Shown here one piece after another: positions 24,620 to 34,322 of a DNA stretch of 64,000 nt; position 1 is the stretch's first letter; each line of letters starts with the position of its first letter. The position numbers and the translations under genes are program-made. A model generated the notes under the pieces. It worked only from the letters and a program-made list of their open reading frames with translations, did no database searches and was not told the DNA's origin. Where the stretch lies: contig NZ_CP023701.1 in assembly GCF_008704535.1 (NCBI RefSeq), positions 4,342,501 to 4,406,500 on the forward strand, read 5' to 3'. Source of the stretch: Streptomyces subrutilus (GTDB lineage: Bacteria; Actinomycetota; Actinomycetes; Streptomycetales; Streptomycetaceae).

Positions 24620-26191
24620 ATGACACAGCTGGACGTTCGGCCTCGGGTCGGAGACACGGTAAGCGGCGTCGCCGGGAGCGAGGGCGAAGGCGACGTCCGC
24701 GGCAAGGGCCTCGGCAAGGGGTCCGTCGGACTGGTGGGAAGCGCCGTCATCGGCATCTCCACCGTCGCCCCCGTCTACTGCCTGACCTCGACCCTCGGCT
24801 CCACCGCCGGCGAGGTCGGCGTCCAGATGCCGGCGGTCTTCCTCGCCGGCTTCATCCCGATGCTCCTGGTCGCCTTCGCCTACCGCGAGCTCAACAAGGC
24901 CGTCCCCGACTGCGGCACCTCCTTCACCTGGACCGTCAAGGCCTTCGGCCCGCGGATCGGCTGGATGTGCGGATGGGGCCTGGTGATCGCCACGATCATC
25001 GTGCTCTCCAACCTGGCCGGCGTCGCCACCTCCTACTTCTGGCTGCTGGCCGGCGAGATCACGAACAACCCGTCGATCGCCGCCCTCGACGACAACAAGC
25101 TCGTCCACATCGCCACCTGCCTCACCCTCATCGCCGCCGCCACCGCCATCAGCTACCGCGGCATGACGGCCACCAAGGGCGTCCAGTACACGCTGGTCGG
25201 CCTCCAGCTCGCGGTCCTGGCCATCTTCGTCGCCATGGCCTTCCAGAAGGCCTCCGCCGGCAGCTTCGACACCGGCCTGGACTTCTCCTGGTCCTGGATG
25301 AACCCCTTCGCGGTCGAGTCCATGGCGGCCTTCACCGCCGGACTCTCGCTCTCGATCTTCATGTACTGGGGCTGGGACGCCTGTCTCGCCACCAACGAGG
25401 AGACCACCGGCTCCGCCAAGACCCCCGGCCGCGCCTCCCTCATCGCGATGATCGTCCTGGTCGGCTCCTACCTGGCCACCGGCATCGCCGCCCAGATGGC
25501 CGTCGGCTCCGGGACCAGCGGCCTGGGCCTCGGCAACCCCGAGACCTCAGGCAACGTCTTCGCCGCCCTCGCCGGCCCCGTGATGGGCCCGATGCTCGGC
25601 ATCCTGCTCTTCGTCGCCGTCCTGGCCTCCGCCACCGCATCCCTGCAGACCACCTTCATCCCGGTGGCCCGCACCGTCCTGGCGATGTCCACGTACGAGG
25701 CCCTGCCCGCCTCCTACGCCAAGGTCCACCCGAAGTTCAAGACCCCGGGCCGCGCCACCGTCATGGCGGGCATCGCCACCGGCGCCTTCTACACCGTCAT
25801 GACCCTGGTCAGCGAGAACGTCCTCACCGACACGATCTTCGCCCTCGGCCTGATGATCTGCTTCTACTACTCGCTGACGGCCTTCGCCTGCGCCTGGTAC
25901 TTCCGCGCCGACCTGCGCCGCTCCGTGCGCGACCTGTTCTTCAAGGGCGTCTTCCCGGTCCTCGGCGGCCTGCTGCTCGCCACCGTCTTCTTCAAGACGC
26001 TGATCGACATGTGGAACCCGTCCTACGGCTCCGGCTCGACCGTCCTCGGCGTCGGCAGCGTCTTCGTGATCGGCGTCGGCCTGCTCGCCCTCGGCCTGGT
26101 CGTCATGTTCGTCACCGAACGCCGCAGCCCCGCCTTCTTCCGCGGCGAGGTCCTCACCAAGTCCACCCCGGCCCTGGTGGTCGAGGACTGA
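24620..26191 (+). CDS. APC-family amino acid permease
   Basis: The 523-residue polytopic protein has about 12 hydrophobic helices. The first contains GSAVIGISTVAPVYCLTSTL and carries the family's unwound-helix region. FAYRELNKAVPDCGTSFTWT and FGPRIGWMCGWGLVIAT are characteristic of the APC superfamily. Amino acids or amines are the likely substrate. The first 30 residues are polar. No clear ribosome site precedes the ATG, so the mRNA may be leaderless or weakly translated. A strong hairpin follows 42 bases after the stop. Confidence 0.88.
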   Translation: MTQLDVRPRVGDTVSGVAGSEGEGDVRGKGLGKGSVGLVGSAVIGISTVAPVYCLTSTLGSTAGEVGVQMPAVFLAGFIPMLLVAFAYRELNKAVPDCGTSFTWTVKAFGPRIGWMCGWGLVIATIIVLSNLAGVATSYFWLLAGEITNNPSIAALDDNKLVHIATCLTLIAAATAISYRGMTATKGVQYTLVGLQLAVLAIFVAMAFQKASAGSFDTGLDFSWSWMNPFAVESMAAFTAGLSLSIFMYWGWDACLATNEETTGSAKTPGRASLIAMIVLVGSYLATGIAAQMAVGSGTSGLGLGNPETSGNVFAALAGPVMGPMLGILLFVAVLASATASLQTTFIPVARTVLAMSTYEALPASYAKVHPKFKTPGRATVMAGIATGAFYTVMTLVSENVLTDTIFALGLMICFYYSLTAFACAWYFRADLRRSVRDLFFKGVFPVLGGLLLATVFFKTLIDMWNPSYGSGSTVLGVGSVFVIGVGLLALGLVVMFVTERRSPAFFRGEVLTKSTPALVVED

Positions 26192-26233
26192 CCCCACCGC
26201 CGAGGCTCCCCGAGCCCGGCCCAGCCAGGTCAT

Positions 26234-26276
26234 CGCGTACGGCCCCGGATCGGTCCCCGATCCGGGGCCGTACGCG
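26234..26276. terminator. 20-bp perfect hairpin after permease
   Basis: Arms 26234-26253 and 26257-26276 are exact complements around a 3-base loop (TCC), centred on CGGCCCCGGATCGG. There is no T-run, as is usual for Streptomyces terminators. It separates the permease from the small secreted protein gene. Confidence 0.75.
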
Positions 26277-26353
26277 TGGGACCCCACCCGGCCGCACGGC
26301 GCCGCGCGCGGCCCCGCAGTGACCCGGGGCGCGGCCGGGTCGTTGGGCGGGGC

Positions 26354-26644
26354 ATGAATGCCATGAAGCGCACCCTTTCCGCCCTGGTCCTCACCGGCGG
26401 CGCCGCCCTCGCACTCACCCCCGTCGCCGCCCACGCCGACGAGCCCGCCATCCAGGGCCCCCCGATCACCCAGCGCGTCGGCGACATCGTCAGCCGCCCC
26501 GGCCAGGCCGTCGAGGACACCAAGACCGCCCTCGAAGTGACCACCGCCGCCGCCGGCTCCGCCACGGGGGCCACCGACACCTCCCTCGCGGGAGCGGGCA
26601 GCGCCCTGACGGGCGGCCTCCCCAAGGCCCCGAAGGCGGGCTGA
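26354..26644 (+). CDS. Small secreted protein of unknown function
   Basis: The 96-residue product has an export signal (KRTLSALVLTGGAALALTPVAAHA, probable cleavage after AHA) and a short mature part rich in Ala, Thr and Gly (TTAAAGSATGATDTSLAGAG). No Cys and no known domain. ATG 26354 or ATG 26363 may be the start; neither has a strong ribosome site. It is convergent with the DUF4157 gene. Confidence 0.6.
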   Translation: MNAMKRTLSALVLTGGAALALTPVAAHADEPAIQGPPITQRVGDIVSRPGQAVEDTKTALEVTTAAAGSATGATDTSLAGAGSALTGGLPKAPKAG

Positions 26645-26747
26645 GACGCCCGACACCGCCGGGCCCGGGCCGCCGCGGTCGACACGGCCCGGCGGCAGGG
26701 GCCCGGCCGCACGGCCCGGCCCCTCCTCCGTCGCGTCGCGTCGCGCC

Positions 26748-28643
26748 TCAGGCGTCCACCGCCGGCGCCGGCCCCATCGCATTCAGTCGGCCGGCGCGCT
26801 GGATCTGGGCGAGCCGTCGCACCTCCCGGTGGAACGGCTCGTCGGCCGGCACGTTCCAGGAGTGCAGGTAGACCAGGAGCTGGGTCAGGACGGTGTCGTA
26901 CTCCACGAGGGACGCGCACTCTCCGCCGTCCCGGTCGACGAGCCTTTGGAGCATCCGCTCCTTCTCCTCGTTCTCCGCGGCCAGGGTCGCCCTGAAACCC
27001 TGTACGTATTTGCCCAACTGTCCCTTTTTGGTGATGTATTCGAGTTTGTTCTCGATCAGGCTCCGCTGGCGCGCGGTGACCGGCGTGCCGCCGAGCAGCC
27101 CCTTCAGGCGGCCGGCGTGTCCGGCGCGCTCCTGCGCGAGCTCCCGCATCTGGCCCTCGGTGAGGTCGCTCCGGCACAGCAGCAGGATCGCCGTGTTGTC
27201 GTAGCTCTCGCCGGCCGCGACGTGCGTCAGCTCGTGTGCGAGGGAGCCCAGGCGCTCCACCTTGCCCTCCGTCTGGTTCACCGCGTGCGTCATCCGGTAC
27301 CTGTCGTCGATCCGCCTGGTGCCCGGCATGCCGACGCCCAGGTCGACGATGCCGCTCAGGCCCGTCACCTCGGCGAGCACCTCCCGCGTCTCCTGCGGCG
27401 CATGGGGGTCCGCCGCCATCGCGACCAGCGCGTTCAGGTCGTTGGCCACCAGGCCGGCGAGGGCCCCGGCGGCCGCCGTGCCGGCGAGGGCCTCGGCCGG
27501 GGTGGCGCCCGCGGCGCTGCCCTTCGTCACGGCGCCGAGCAGCGTGCCCACCCGCCGCTGGAGATGGTCGGAGAGCGTGGTGGAGAGGATGGACAGGTCG
27601 GAGTTGGGTCCCCCGGCCTGGATGAGCGGCAGGAGCTCCTCGTACAGGCCGATGAGGTTCGACGCCGCCTGCGCCGGGGGCTGCTCCAGCACCCCGTCGA
27701 GCCGACTGTAGATCGCGTACTCCGCCCTCGCCTCGTCGAGGACCTTCGCGACGGCCGGGCGCCGCTCGGAAGGCAGCGTTCCCGTCAAGGCGTTCTGGGC
27801 GGTCGTCCGGATCTGGTCCAGTACGGTGGTCCGGCCCCCGTAGTCGTCCCGGCCCTTCCGCCCGTACGTCTCCAGCAGCTTGTCGAGCTTCTTGACGTCA
27901 CTGGGGCGCATGCCGGACGCCCTGCTGCTCTCCTTGAAGGCCTCCGCCGAGATCAGGCGCGCCACGGTCACCGGCTCCGACGCCGAGGGGGCCGACCGCG
28001 CCGGTCCGTCGTGCCCGTGCGCTCCGGCCGCGTGCCGGTCGCCGTCCGGAGCGGGCCCCGCCATGGCCCGTGTCGCGTTGGCCTCCGCCTCGCGTTCGAA
28101 CCGGTCGGAGGGGTCGGAGACCTTCAGGCCCGAACCGTTGTCGGTGCCCGCGACCGGACCCTGCCGCTGCTGGATCACGTGGGTCAGCTCGTGCGCGAGG
28201 GTGTGCTTGTCCCCTCCGCCCTCGCCGATGACCACGTGACGGCCCGAGGTGTACGCCCGGGCGCCGACCTCGGCGGCCGAGGCGCGGGCGGCGCCGTCGT
28301 CGTGGATGCGGACGTCGGAGAAGTCCGCGCCGAGACGGGTCTCCATCTCCGCGCGCAGCGCGCCGTCGAGGGGCCGTCCCGAAGCGGCGAGGACCTCGTG
28401 CACCGCCGACCGCTGCACCGGCGCCTCCTCGGCCCCGGCCGCCCCCCGTGCGCCGTGTCCGCAGCCCGGACCGTGCTGGTGCGGGCCCCCGGGGTGACCG
28501 GCCCGCTGGAGCATGCGGACGACGGCCGCATTGCCCGCGGTGCGCTGCAGGGCCGCCAGGCCGACCGCTTCGACGGGGGCCGGAGCCCTGGGCGCCGGGT
28601 TCCTCCTGTCGGGGGCCTGCTCCGACACGTGCTCGTGAACCAC
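26748..28643 (-). CDS. DUF4157 (eCIS core-domain) zincin with second HELTH motif
   Basis: The 631-residue protein begins with the LAALQRTAGNAAVVRMLQR segment common in DUF4157 proteins. The DUF4157 domain (about 65-185) carries ADFSDVRIHDDGAARASA and HELTHVIQQRQG, a zincin motif at H151/E152/H155. A long helical middle follows. A second zincin-like motif, HELTHVAAGESYDN, lies at H470/E471/H474, then a charged helical tail. DUF4157 proteins are associated with extracellular contractile injection systems and similar toxins; no injection-system genes are visible here. The GTG start at 28643 has GGGAG seven bases upstream; ATG 28658 is the alternative. No signal peptide is seen. Confidence 0.78.
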   Translation of the reverse strand: MVHEHVSEQAPDRRNPAPRAPAPVEAVGLAALQRTAGNAAVVRMLQRAGHPGGPHQHGPGCGHGARGAAGAEEAPVQRSAVHEVLAASGRPLDGALRAEMETRLGADFSDVRIHDDGAARASAAEVGARAYTSGRHVVIGEGGGDKHTLAHELTHVIQQRQGPVAGTDNGSGLKVSDPSDRFEREAEANATRAMAGPAPDGDRHAAGAHGHDGPARSAPSASEPVTVARLISAEAFKESSRASGMRPSDVKKLDKLLETYGRKGRDDYGGRTTVLDQIRTTAQNALTGTLPSERRPAVAKVLDEARAEYAIYSRLDGVLEQPPAQAASNLIGLYEELLPLIQAGGPNSDLSILSTTLSDHLQRRVGTLLGAVTKGSAAGATPAEALAGTAAAGALAGLVANDLNALVAMAADPHAPQETREVLAEVTGLSGIVDLGVGMPGTRRIDDRYRMTHAVNQTEGKVERLGSLAHELTHVAAGESYDNTAILLLCRSDLTEGQMRELAQERAGHAGRLKGLLGGTPVTARQRSLIENKLEYITKKGQLGKYVQGFRATLAAENEEKERMLQRLVDRDGGECASLVEYDTVLTQLLVYLHSWNVPADEPFHREVRRLAQIQRAGRLNAMGPAPAVDA

Positions 28644-28906
28644 TGGTTGTCTCCCCATCGTCGGGTGCGGTCCCGACCACGACAACAGCCGCCCCAGCGG
28701 CCCGGAAGGGCGGAACGCGCCGACACCGGGGCACACCGCACTGCCCGCGCGGACACCCCGGGACGGGCCGGCGGGAGGGGGAGGTCCGGGCCCGTCGCCC
28801 GCCCCGGGCGCGCCCGGCCGGTCGGAAAGACCGTCCGGGCGGAGCCGGCCCGGCCGTTCGGGGCCGTGGCCCCGGGCCGGGGTGCCGTCGGCGGCCGGGC
28901 CGGAGG

Positions 28907-29767
28907 TCAGAGGTACTGCGCGAAGTCGTCCAGGGTGCGCAGGACGTCGGGCTCGGCGGCCGAGGGGAGCTGGAGGACGACCTCCTCGATGCCCAGCTCG
29001 GCGTAGTGGCCGAGCTTGCCCCGGGTCGGCTGGACGGCGTACGGGACCACCTGGAGGGACTTGGGGTCGCGCCCGGCGCCCTCCCACACCCGGCGCAGGG
29101 CCGGGAGGGACTCGCCCAGGCCGCCGCCGCCGATCGGGAGCCAGCCGTCGGCGTGGTCGGCGATGGCGGCGAAGAGCTTGGGCCCGGCCTGTCCGCCGAT
29201 CAGGGTGCGGGGGCCGTGCAGGGGCACGCCGGGGCCCAGCTCGCGCGGGGCCTGGACGGGCTTCGGGTGGGCGGAGCTGGCCCGGACGGAGGAGAACGAG
29301 CCCGCGTACGCGGTGGGGTCCGGCGCCCACAGGGCGCGCATCAGGGCCATCCGGTCGCGGACCAGGTCGCGGCGGGTGCGCCACTCGACGCCGTGGTCGG
29401 CGGCCTCCTCGACGTTCCAGCCGTAGCCGATGCCCAGGGTGAGGCGGCCGCCGGAGAGGTGGTCGAGGGTCGCGGCCTGCTTGGCGAGGTCGATCGGGTC
29501 GTGCTGGGCGACCAGGGTGATGCCGGTGCCCAGGTGCAGCCGCTCGGTCACCGCGGCCGCCTGGCCGAGGGCGACGAAGGGGTCGAGGGTGCGCCCGTAC
29601 ATCTCGGGCAGGTCGCCGCCCATCGGGGCCGGGGTGTCGCGGCTGACCGGGATGTGGGTGTGCTCCGGCAGGTAGAGGCCGGAGAACCCGCGCTCCTCCA
29701 GGCTGCGGGCGAGGCGGACGGGGGAGACGGTGCGGTCGGTGAGGAAGATCGTCGTGGCGATCCGCAT
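28907..29767 (-). CDS. LLM class F420-dependent oxidoreductase
   Basis: The 286-residue protein is a third LLM enzyme, close to the TIGR03619 type. It has IATTIFLTDRTVSPVRLARS, FSGLYLPEHTHIPVS, TERLHLGTGITLVAQHDP, KQAATLDHLSGGRLTLGIGY and GPRTLIGGQAGPKLF. This group is generally predicted to use F420. ATG 29767 has GGAGG about 11 bases upstream. No CTGACG palindrome precedes it, so it seems to lie outside that regulon. It is divergent from the MFS gene. Confidence 0.88.
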   Translation of the reverse strand: MRIATTIFLTDRTVSPVRLARSLEERGFSGLYLPEHTHIPVSRDTPAPMGGDLPEMYGRTLDPFVALGQAAAVTERLHLGTGITLVAQHDPIDLAKQAATLDHLSGGRLTLGIGYGWNVEEAADHGVEWRTRRDLVRDRMALMRALWAPDPTAYAGSFSSVRASSAHPKPVQAPRELGPGVPLHGPRTLIGGQAGPKLFAAIADHADGWLPIGGGGLGESLPALRRVWEGAGRDPKSLQVVPYAVQPTRGKLGHYAELGIEEVVLQLPSAAEPDVLRTLDDFAQYL

Positions 29768-29926
29768 GGCTTCTGGCACCTCCGGGACGTGGGACGGCCA
29801 CGGTACGGCGTCCGCCCCGCGGAGGGCAGGGCGCGTCGTCGGCCGACAGCGCGGAGCCCCCTCCGTCCGGTGGACCGCCGGGCGCGCCGACCCGCCGGAC
29901 CCCCGGACGGCTGGAACCATGCGGCA

Positions 29927-31540
29927 ATGGGTTCCCCGAGCACGGCCGAGAGTTCGGCGACGGCGCGACTCGTCCTGCTGACGCTCGCGTCCGGTCAGTT
30001 CCTGATGGCGCTCGACAGTTCCGTCATGAACGTCTCCATCGCCACGGTGGCCGAGGACGTGGGCACGACCGTGACGGGCATCCAGGGCGCGATCACCGCC
30101 TACACCCTCGTGATGGCCATGTTCATGATCCCCGGCGGCAAGGTCGGGGCGCTGATCGGCCGCAGACGGGCGTTCATGATCGGCTGCTGTGTGTACGGCG
30201 CCGGCTCCCTCACCACGGCGCTCGCACCGAACCTGCCCGTGCTGCTGCTGGGCTGGGCGCTGCTGGAGGGTCTCGGAGCGGCGCTCATCCTGCCCGCGAT
30301 CGTGGCGCTCGTCGCCGGCAACTTCTCCGTCGAACGCCGGCCCGCCGCCTACGGACTCGTCGTCGCGGCGGGGGCCGTGGCCATCGCCGTCGGACCGCTG
30401 GTCGGCGGGGTCGCGACGACGTACTTCTCCTGGCGGTGGGTCTTCGCCGGCGAGGTCGTGGTGGTGCTCGGCATCCTCGCGCTCGCGCGCCGCGTCGCGG
30501 ACGCCCCGCCCGGTGAACGCCGCGGCGTCGACTCCGTGGGCGCCCTCCTCTCCGCACTCGGGCTCGGGACCTTCGTCTACGGCGTGCTCCGGTCCGACGA
30601 ATGGGGCTGGTTCCAGCCCAAGCCCGACGCGCCGTCGTGGATCGGGGTGTCCCTGACGACGTGGCTGATGCTGGCGGGTCTGCTGCTGATCCGGCTCTTC
30701 CTCGACTGGGAAAGGCGGGTCGTCGAGCGCGGCGGCGATCCCCTCGTCGATCCCGGCATGCTGCGGAACAAGCAGCTCACCGGCGGCCTGACGATGTTCT
30801 TCTTCCAGTACCTCGTGCAGATGGGCGTGTTCTTCGTCGTCCCGCTCTACCTGTCCGTCGCGCTGGGCCTGTCCGCGCTGGAGACCGGCGCCCGTCTCCT
30901 GCCGCTCTCGGTGAGCCTGCTGGCGGCCGCGGTCCTGATCCCGCGCTTCCTCCCGGACGTCTCGCCGCGGCGCGTGGTACGGCTCGGCACCCTCGCGCTG
31001 CTCGCGGGAGCGGTGGTGCTGATGGCCGCACTCGACGCGGGCGCCGGGGCGGAGATCGTCACCCTCCCCCTCCTGCTGATCGGACTGGGCATGGGCGCGC
31101 TGGCGTCCCAGCTCGGGTCGGTCACCGTGTCCGCGGTGCCGCAGTCCCGGAGCGCGGAGGTCGGCGGCGTACAGAACGCCGTCACCAACCTCGGCGCCTC
31201 GATCGGCACGGCACTGGCCGGATCGATCATGATCGGCGCGCTGACGGCGTCCTTCCTGACGAGCGTCGAGGCGAATCCCGCGGTCCCGGACAGCGTCAAG
31301 AGCCAGGCGACCGCCCAGCTCCAGAGCGGCGCGCCGTTCCTGTCCGACGCCCAGCTCAAGACCGCCCTCGCCGGGGCCGGCACGAGCACGGAGGTGTCCG
31401 AGGCGGCCATCGCCGCCAACGCCGACGCCCGGCTCGACGGCTTGCGCGCGGCGCTCGCCGTCCTCGCCTTCGCCGCGCTCATCGCCCTGTTCTTCGCCCG
31501 GCGGATCCCGTCGGCCCAGCCCCGCTCGACGGAGGCCTAG
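29927..31540 (+). CDS. MFS drug transporter, DHA2 (14-helix) type
   Basis: The 537-residue membrane protein has the MFS signature of DHA2 exporters: LMALDSSVMNVSIATVAEDV in helix 1, GALIGRRRAFMIGC in loop 2-3 and GPLVGGVATTYFSWRWVF (motif C region). It is a probable proton-coupled drug or metabolite exporter. About 80 residues near the C-terminus (VPDSVKSQATAQLQSGAPFL) form a polar loop before the last helix. Its TAG stop overlaps the end of the convergent nitrilase gene by four bases. Confidence 0.9.
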   Translation: MGSPSTAESSATARLVLLTLASGQFLMALDSSVMNVSIATVAEDVGTTVTGIQGAITAYTLVMAMFMIPGGKVGALIGRRRAFMIGCCVYGAGSLTTALAPNLPVLLLGWALLEGLGAALILPAIVALVAGNFSVERRPAAYGLVVAAGAVAIAVGPLVGGVATTYFSWRWVFAGEVVVVLGILALARRVADAPPGERRGVDSVGALLSALGLGTFVYGVLRSDEWGWFQPKPDAPSWIGVSLTTWLMLAGLLLIRLFLDWERRVVERGGDPLVDPGMLRNKQLTGGLTMFFFQYLVQMGVFFVVPLYLSVALGLSALETGARLLPLSVSLLAAAVLIPRFLPDVSPRRVVRLGTLALLAGAVVLMAALDAGAGAEIVTLPLLLIGLGMGALASQLGSVTVSAVPQSRSAEVGGVQNAVTNLGASIGTALAGSIMIGALTASFLTSVEANPAVPDSVKSQATAQLQSGAPFLSDAQLKTALAGAGTSTEVSEAAIAANADARLDGLRAALAVLAFAALIALFFARRIPSAQPRSTEA

Positions 31541-32304
31541 GCAGACCGTCCCCTTTCGAAGGGGACGGCCCAGGGTGCGCCCGCGGCCGCCGGGAGCGGG
31601 ACGTCCGCCACGGCCAGGGAGGGGGTGTGGCCGTCGGCTTCGGCCAGGACGCGGCCGTCCGGGGCCCAGACCGCCGCGCCCCCGCAGCCCGTCCAGGGGC
31701 CGGCCGGGCCGACGTGGTTGGCGAGGACCACGTACATGCCGTGGTCGCGGGCGATCCCGGGGTGCACGGCGACCCGTTGCGCGACTCCCTCGTCCGTCCC
31801 GTAGAGCGAGCTCGCGAGGTGCACGGCGCAGCCGGCCGCCGCGCCCGCGCCGGGGACCTGCGCGACGTGGTTGTCGTAGCAGATGCCCAGCGAGAAGCGC
31901 AGGCCGCCGAGTGCGAAGCGGCCGGGCCGGTCGCCCGCCGCGAAGACCTCCCGCTCCTGCCCGCGCAGGTGCTGTTTGGCGTACGTCGTCACGTGCGCCC
32001 CGTCCGCCCCGTGGACCAGGGTCGCGATGACGGGCCGGGGGCCGTCCGTGCGCAGCGCCGCGTTCACGGCGGTGGCGATCCCGGCCGAGCGCAGCGGGTC
32101 CAGGCGGGGATCGTCGGCGCCGGTCAGCCACAGGGCGGGGTCGGCGGCGACGGAGTCCAACGCGTAGCCGGTCAGGGTCAGCTCGGGGAACACCACCAGC
32201 GCGGCGCCCGCCGCCCGGGCCCGGCCGGCGAGGGCGGCCGCGCGCGCGGCGTTGGCGGGCACGTCGGCGGGGACGCAGGTCAGCTGGGCGGCGGCGATCT
32301 TCAC
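31537..32304 (-). CDS. Carbon-nitrogen hydrolase (nitrilase superfamily)
   Basis: The 255-residue protein has the Glu-Lys-Cys triad of this superfamily: Glu in VVFPELTLTGYA, Lys in TYAKQHLRG and Cys in LGICYDNHV. It probably hydrolyses an amide or carbamoyl group; the substrate is unknown. The GTG at 32304 is chosen because KIAAAQLT, the conserved first strand, follows immediately. No clear ribosome site is seen. It is convergent with the MFS gene. Confidence 0.86.
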   Translation of the reverse strand: MKIAAAQLTCVPADVPANAARAAALAGRARAAGAALVVFPELTLTGYALDSVAADPALWLTGADDPRLDPLRSAGIATAVNAALRTDGPRPVIATLVHGADGAHVTTYAKQHLRGQEREVFAAGDRPGRFALGGLRFSLGICYDNHVAQVPGAGAAAGCAVHLASSLYGTDEGVAQRVAVHPGIARDHGMYVVLANHVGPAGPWTGCGGAAVWAPDGRVLAEADGHTPSLAVADVPLPAAAGAPWAVPFERGRSA

Positions 32305-32535
32305 GGGCCCAGGATGCCACCGGGCGTGCGCCGCACACCAGGGCGAATCCGCGACGTGGCCTCCGGTCCGAGCCACTTCACGGAACCCGCCCCGAGGGTT
32401 CCGGCAGGCCGGGACGCGGCGGCGATGTCCGCGCGGACCCCCGCACCCCCGCACCCGGCACGTCGGCCCGGCCGCCTGCACGGTGCCGCTCCTCGTGGCC
32501 GCGCGCGGCGGGCGGGACGGGCCGCGGGCCCGGCG

Positions 32536-34059
32536 CTACCGTGCGGACACGGCCTGGGCGCGCGGGTAGCGGGCCAGCCAGCCCGGGGCCCCGCCGGCGG
32601 GTCCGTGCAGGGCCGGGCCCTGGGTCATCTCCAGGGCGAAGTCGTCGGCGAGCTCCAGGACCGTGGCGCGGCCCTCCAGCTCGGTGAGCCAGCCGGCCGG
32701 GAGCGCGGTCTCGCCGTGCTGCGCGCCGAGCAGGGCCCCGCACAGGGCGCCGGCGGCGCCGGAGTCCCCGCCGTGGTTGACGGCCAGCCGCAGTCCCTGC
32801 GCGACGTCCTCGGCGACCAGCGCGCAGTAGACGGCGACGGCGAGCACGTCCTCGGCCGCGTGCCCGTCCCCGCCGCCCGCGCCGTCGCCCGATGCCAGGG
32901 CCGCGACGGTCCGGGGGCCGGGCGGGCCCAGGGTGACGGCCGACAGGGCGCGCTGGAGGGCGTCCGTGACGGGCTGGTGGCCGGGCCGGGCGCCGAGCAG
33001 GGCGAGGGCGCGCCGGACGGCGGAGTCGGGCGAGTCGCCGCGCGTCAGGCCGTGGACGACGACGGCGCCGGCCCCGGCCGTGAGGTAGGCGGCGGGGTGG
33101 CCGTGGCTCTGCGCGGCGCATTCGACGGCGAGTTGCAGGACCAGGGCGGGCTCCCAGCCGACCAGCAGCCCGAAGGGCGCCGAGCGGGCCGCGGCGGCCG
33201 CACCGCGGGCGGTGGGGTTCTTGGGGTGGGCGGGGGTGCCGAGGGCCGCGTCGGCGAAGCCGGTGAGGCAGGCCCGGTCGGGGTCGCGCCGGGCGTAGAG
33301 CCACTCCTCCTGCGCGAGCCAGCCGTTGTCCGCGCGCCGCTCGTCGGGGCCCCAGTCGTGCTGGGTGGCGGCCCAGCGCAGGTGGGCGCGGTGGACGTCG
33401 GTGGGCGGGTGCCAGGTGCCGGTGTCCCGGCGCACGTGGGCCCGGATCAGGCCGTCGACCGTGAAGAGGGTCAGCTGCGTGGCGGCGGTGACCCGGCCGC
33501 GGCGTCCGAGGTGGGGGACGGGGTCGATCAGGCCCTGCGGGCCGTGGGCCGCGCGCAGCGCGTCGAGGGAGAGGGCGGTCACGGGCGCGCCGAAGGCGTC
33601 GCCGATGGCGGCGCCGAGGAGGGCCCCGCGCACCCGGCTGCGGAAGTCCTGCTGCTGGGCCCGGCCCCAGAGCCCGGTGAGCGCGGCCCGGGCGGACACC
33701 CCGCTGCCGATGGTCCCGCCACCGCGGACGGCGGCCCGGCCCGCAGCGCCGGCAGCGTCGCCCGCTCCTGGGACGGCGGCCCCGCCCGCAGCGCCGGCAG
33801 CGTCGCCCGCTCCTGTTTCGGCACCCGTACCCGCAGGCGAGCCCGTGCCCGTTCCTGAGTCCGTACCCGAGCCCGAGCCCGTATGCCTGCCCGTGCCCGT
33901 GCCCGTAGGCGTGCCGGCACCCGTGCCCGTTGCGGTTCCGGTTTCGGCTCCGCTTCCCGTTCCGCTTCCGCTCCCGGACGGCGCTCCGGGCCCGGGCGGC
34001 GTGGCCGCCGCGGCCGGGTCCGGCGGGGTGCCGTTCGTAGGGACCTGGCTCGTATCCAT
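32536..34059 (-). CDS. ADP-ribosylglycohydrolase-like protein with altered metal motifs
   Basis: The protein has 507 residues. Residues about 10-110 are a Gly/Thr/Ser/Ala-rich linker encoded by short GC-rich repeats. The ARH domain follows, with RVRGALLGAAIGDAFGAPV, RRDTGTWHPPTDVHRAHLRW, SAPFGLLVGWEPALVLQLA and LRLAVNHGGDSGAAGALCG. In active ARH enzymes the N-terminal TDD-T and the late DxDS/T motifs bind magnesium. Here they read TAATQLTLF and GDSGAAG, so hydrolase activity is doubtful and a binding role is possible. ATG 34059 is used; a GTG at 34071 is an alternative. Confidence 0.8.
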   Translation of the reverse strand: MDTSQVPTNGTPPDPAAAATPPGPGAPSGSGSGTGSGAETGTATGTGAGTPTGTGTGRHTGSGSGTDSGTGTGSPAGTGAETGAGDAAGAAGGAAVPGAGDAAGAAGRAAVRGGGTIGSGVSARAALTGLWGRAQQQDFRSRVRGALLGAAIGDAFGAPVTALSLDALRAAHGPQGLIDPVPHLGRRGRVTAATQLTLFTVDGLIRAHVRRDTGTWHPPTDVHRAHLRWAATQHDWGPDERRADNGWLAQEEWLYARRDPDRACLTGFADAALGTPAHPKNPTARGAAAAARSAPFGLLVGWEPALVLQLAVECAAQSHGHPAAYLTAGAGAVVVHGLTRGDSPDSAVRRALALLGARPGHQPVTDALQRALSAVTLGPPGPRTVAALASGDGAGGGDGHAAEDVLAVAVYCALVAEDVAQGLRLAVNHGGDSGAAGALCGALLGAQHGETALPAGWLTELEGRATVLELADDFALEMTQGPALHGPAGGAPGWLARYPRAQAVSAR

Positions 34060-34322
34060 CAGTTCGTCCACCCCCGGCACCGTGCCCCGTCGACCCAACC
34101 CGTACAGCCGCGCATGCGAATCCGCACTGTAGTTGACAGGTTCAGTCGGTTTCGGAGCCGGGAGGTCAAGCAGCCCGTAACTGAGCGCAGAACGGCCGGA
34201 ATCCGAATACTTCCAGCCGCCGACCTGGCGCATGACACGTTTTGCCACCTGCCTCCGAGCCGGTTGGTTTCGGCCATGCCGCGTTCATCCGACGTTCTCC
34301 GCGGCCGCCCAGCCTCGGAGTC

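Noticed and set aside
26748..28643. Contractile injection system locus
   Set aside because: Only the DUF4157 protein is present; no sheath, tube, baseplate or AAA genes are nearby.
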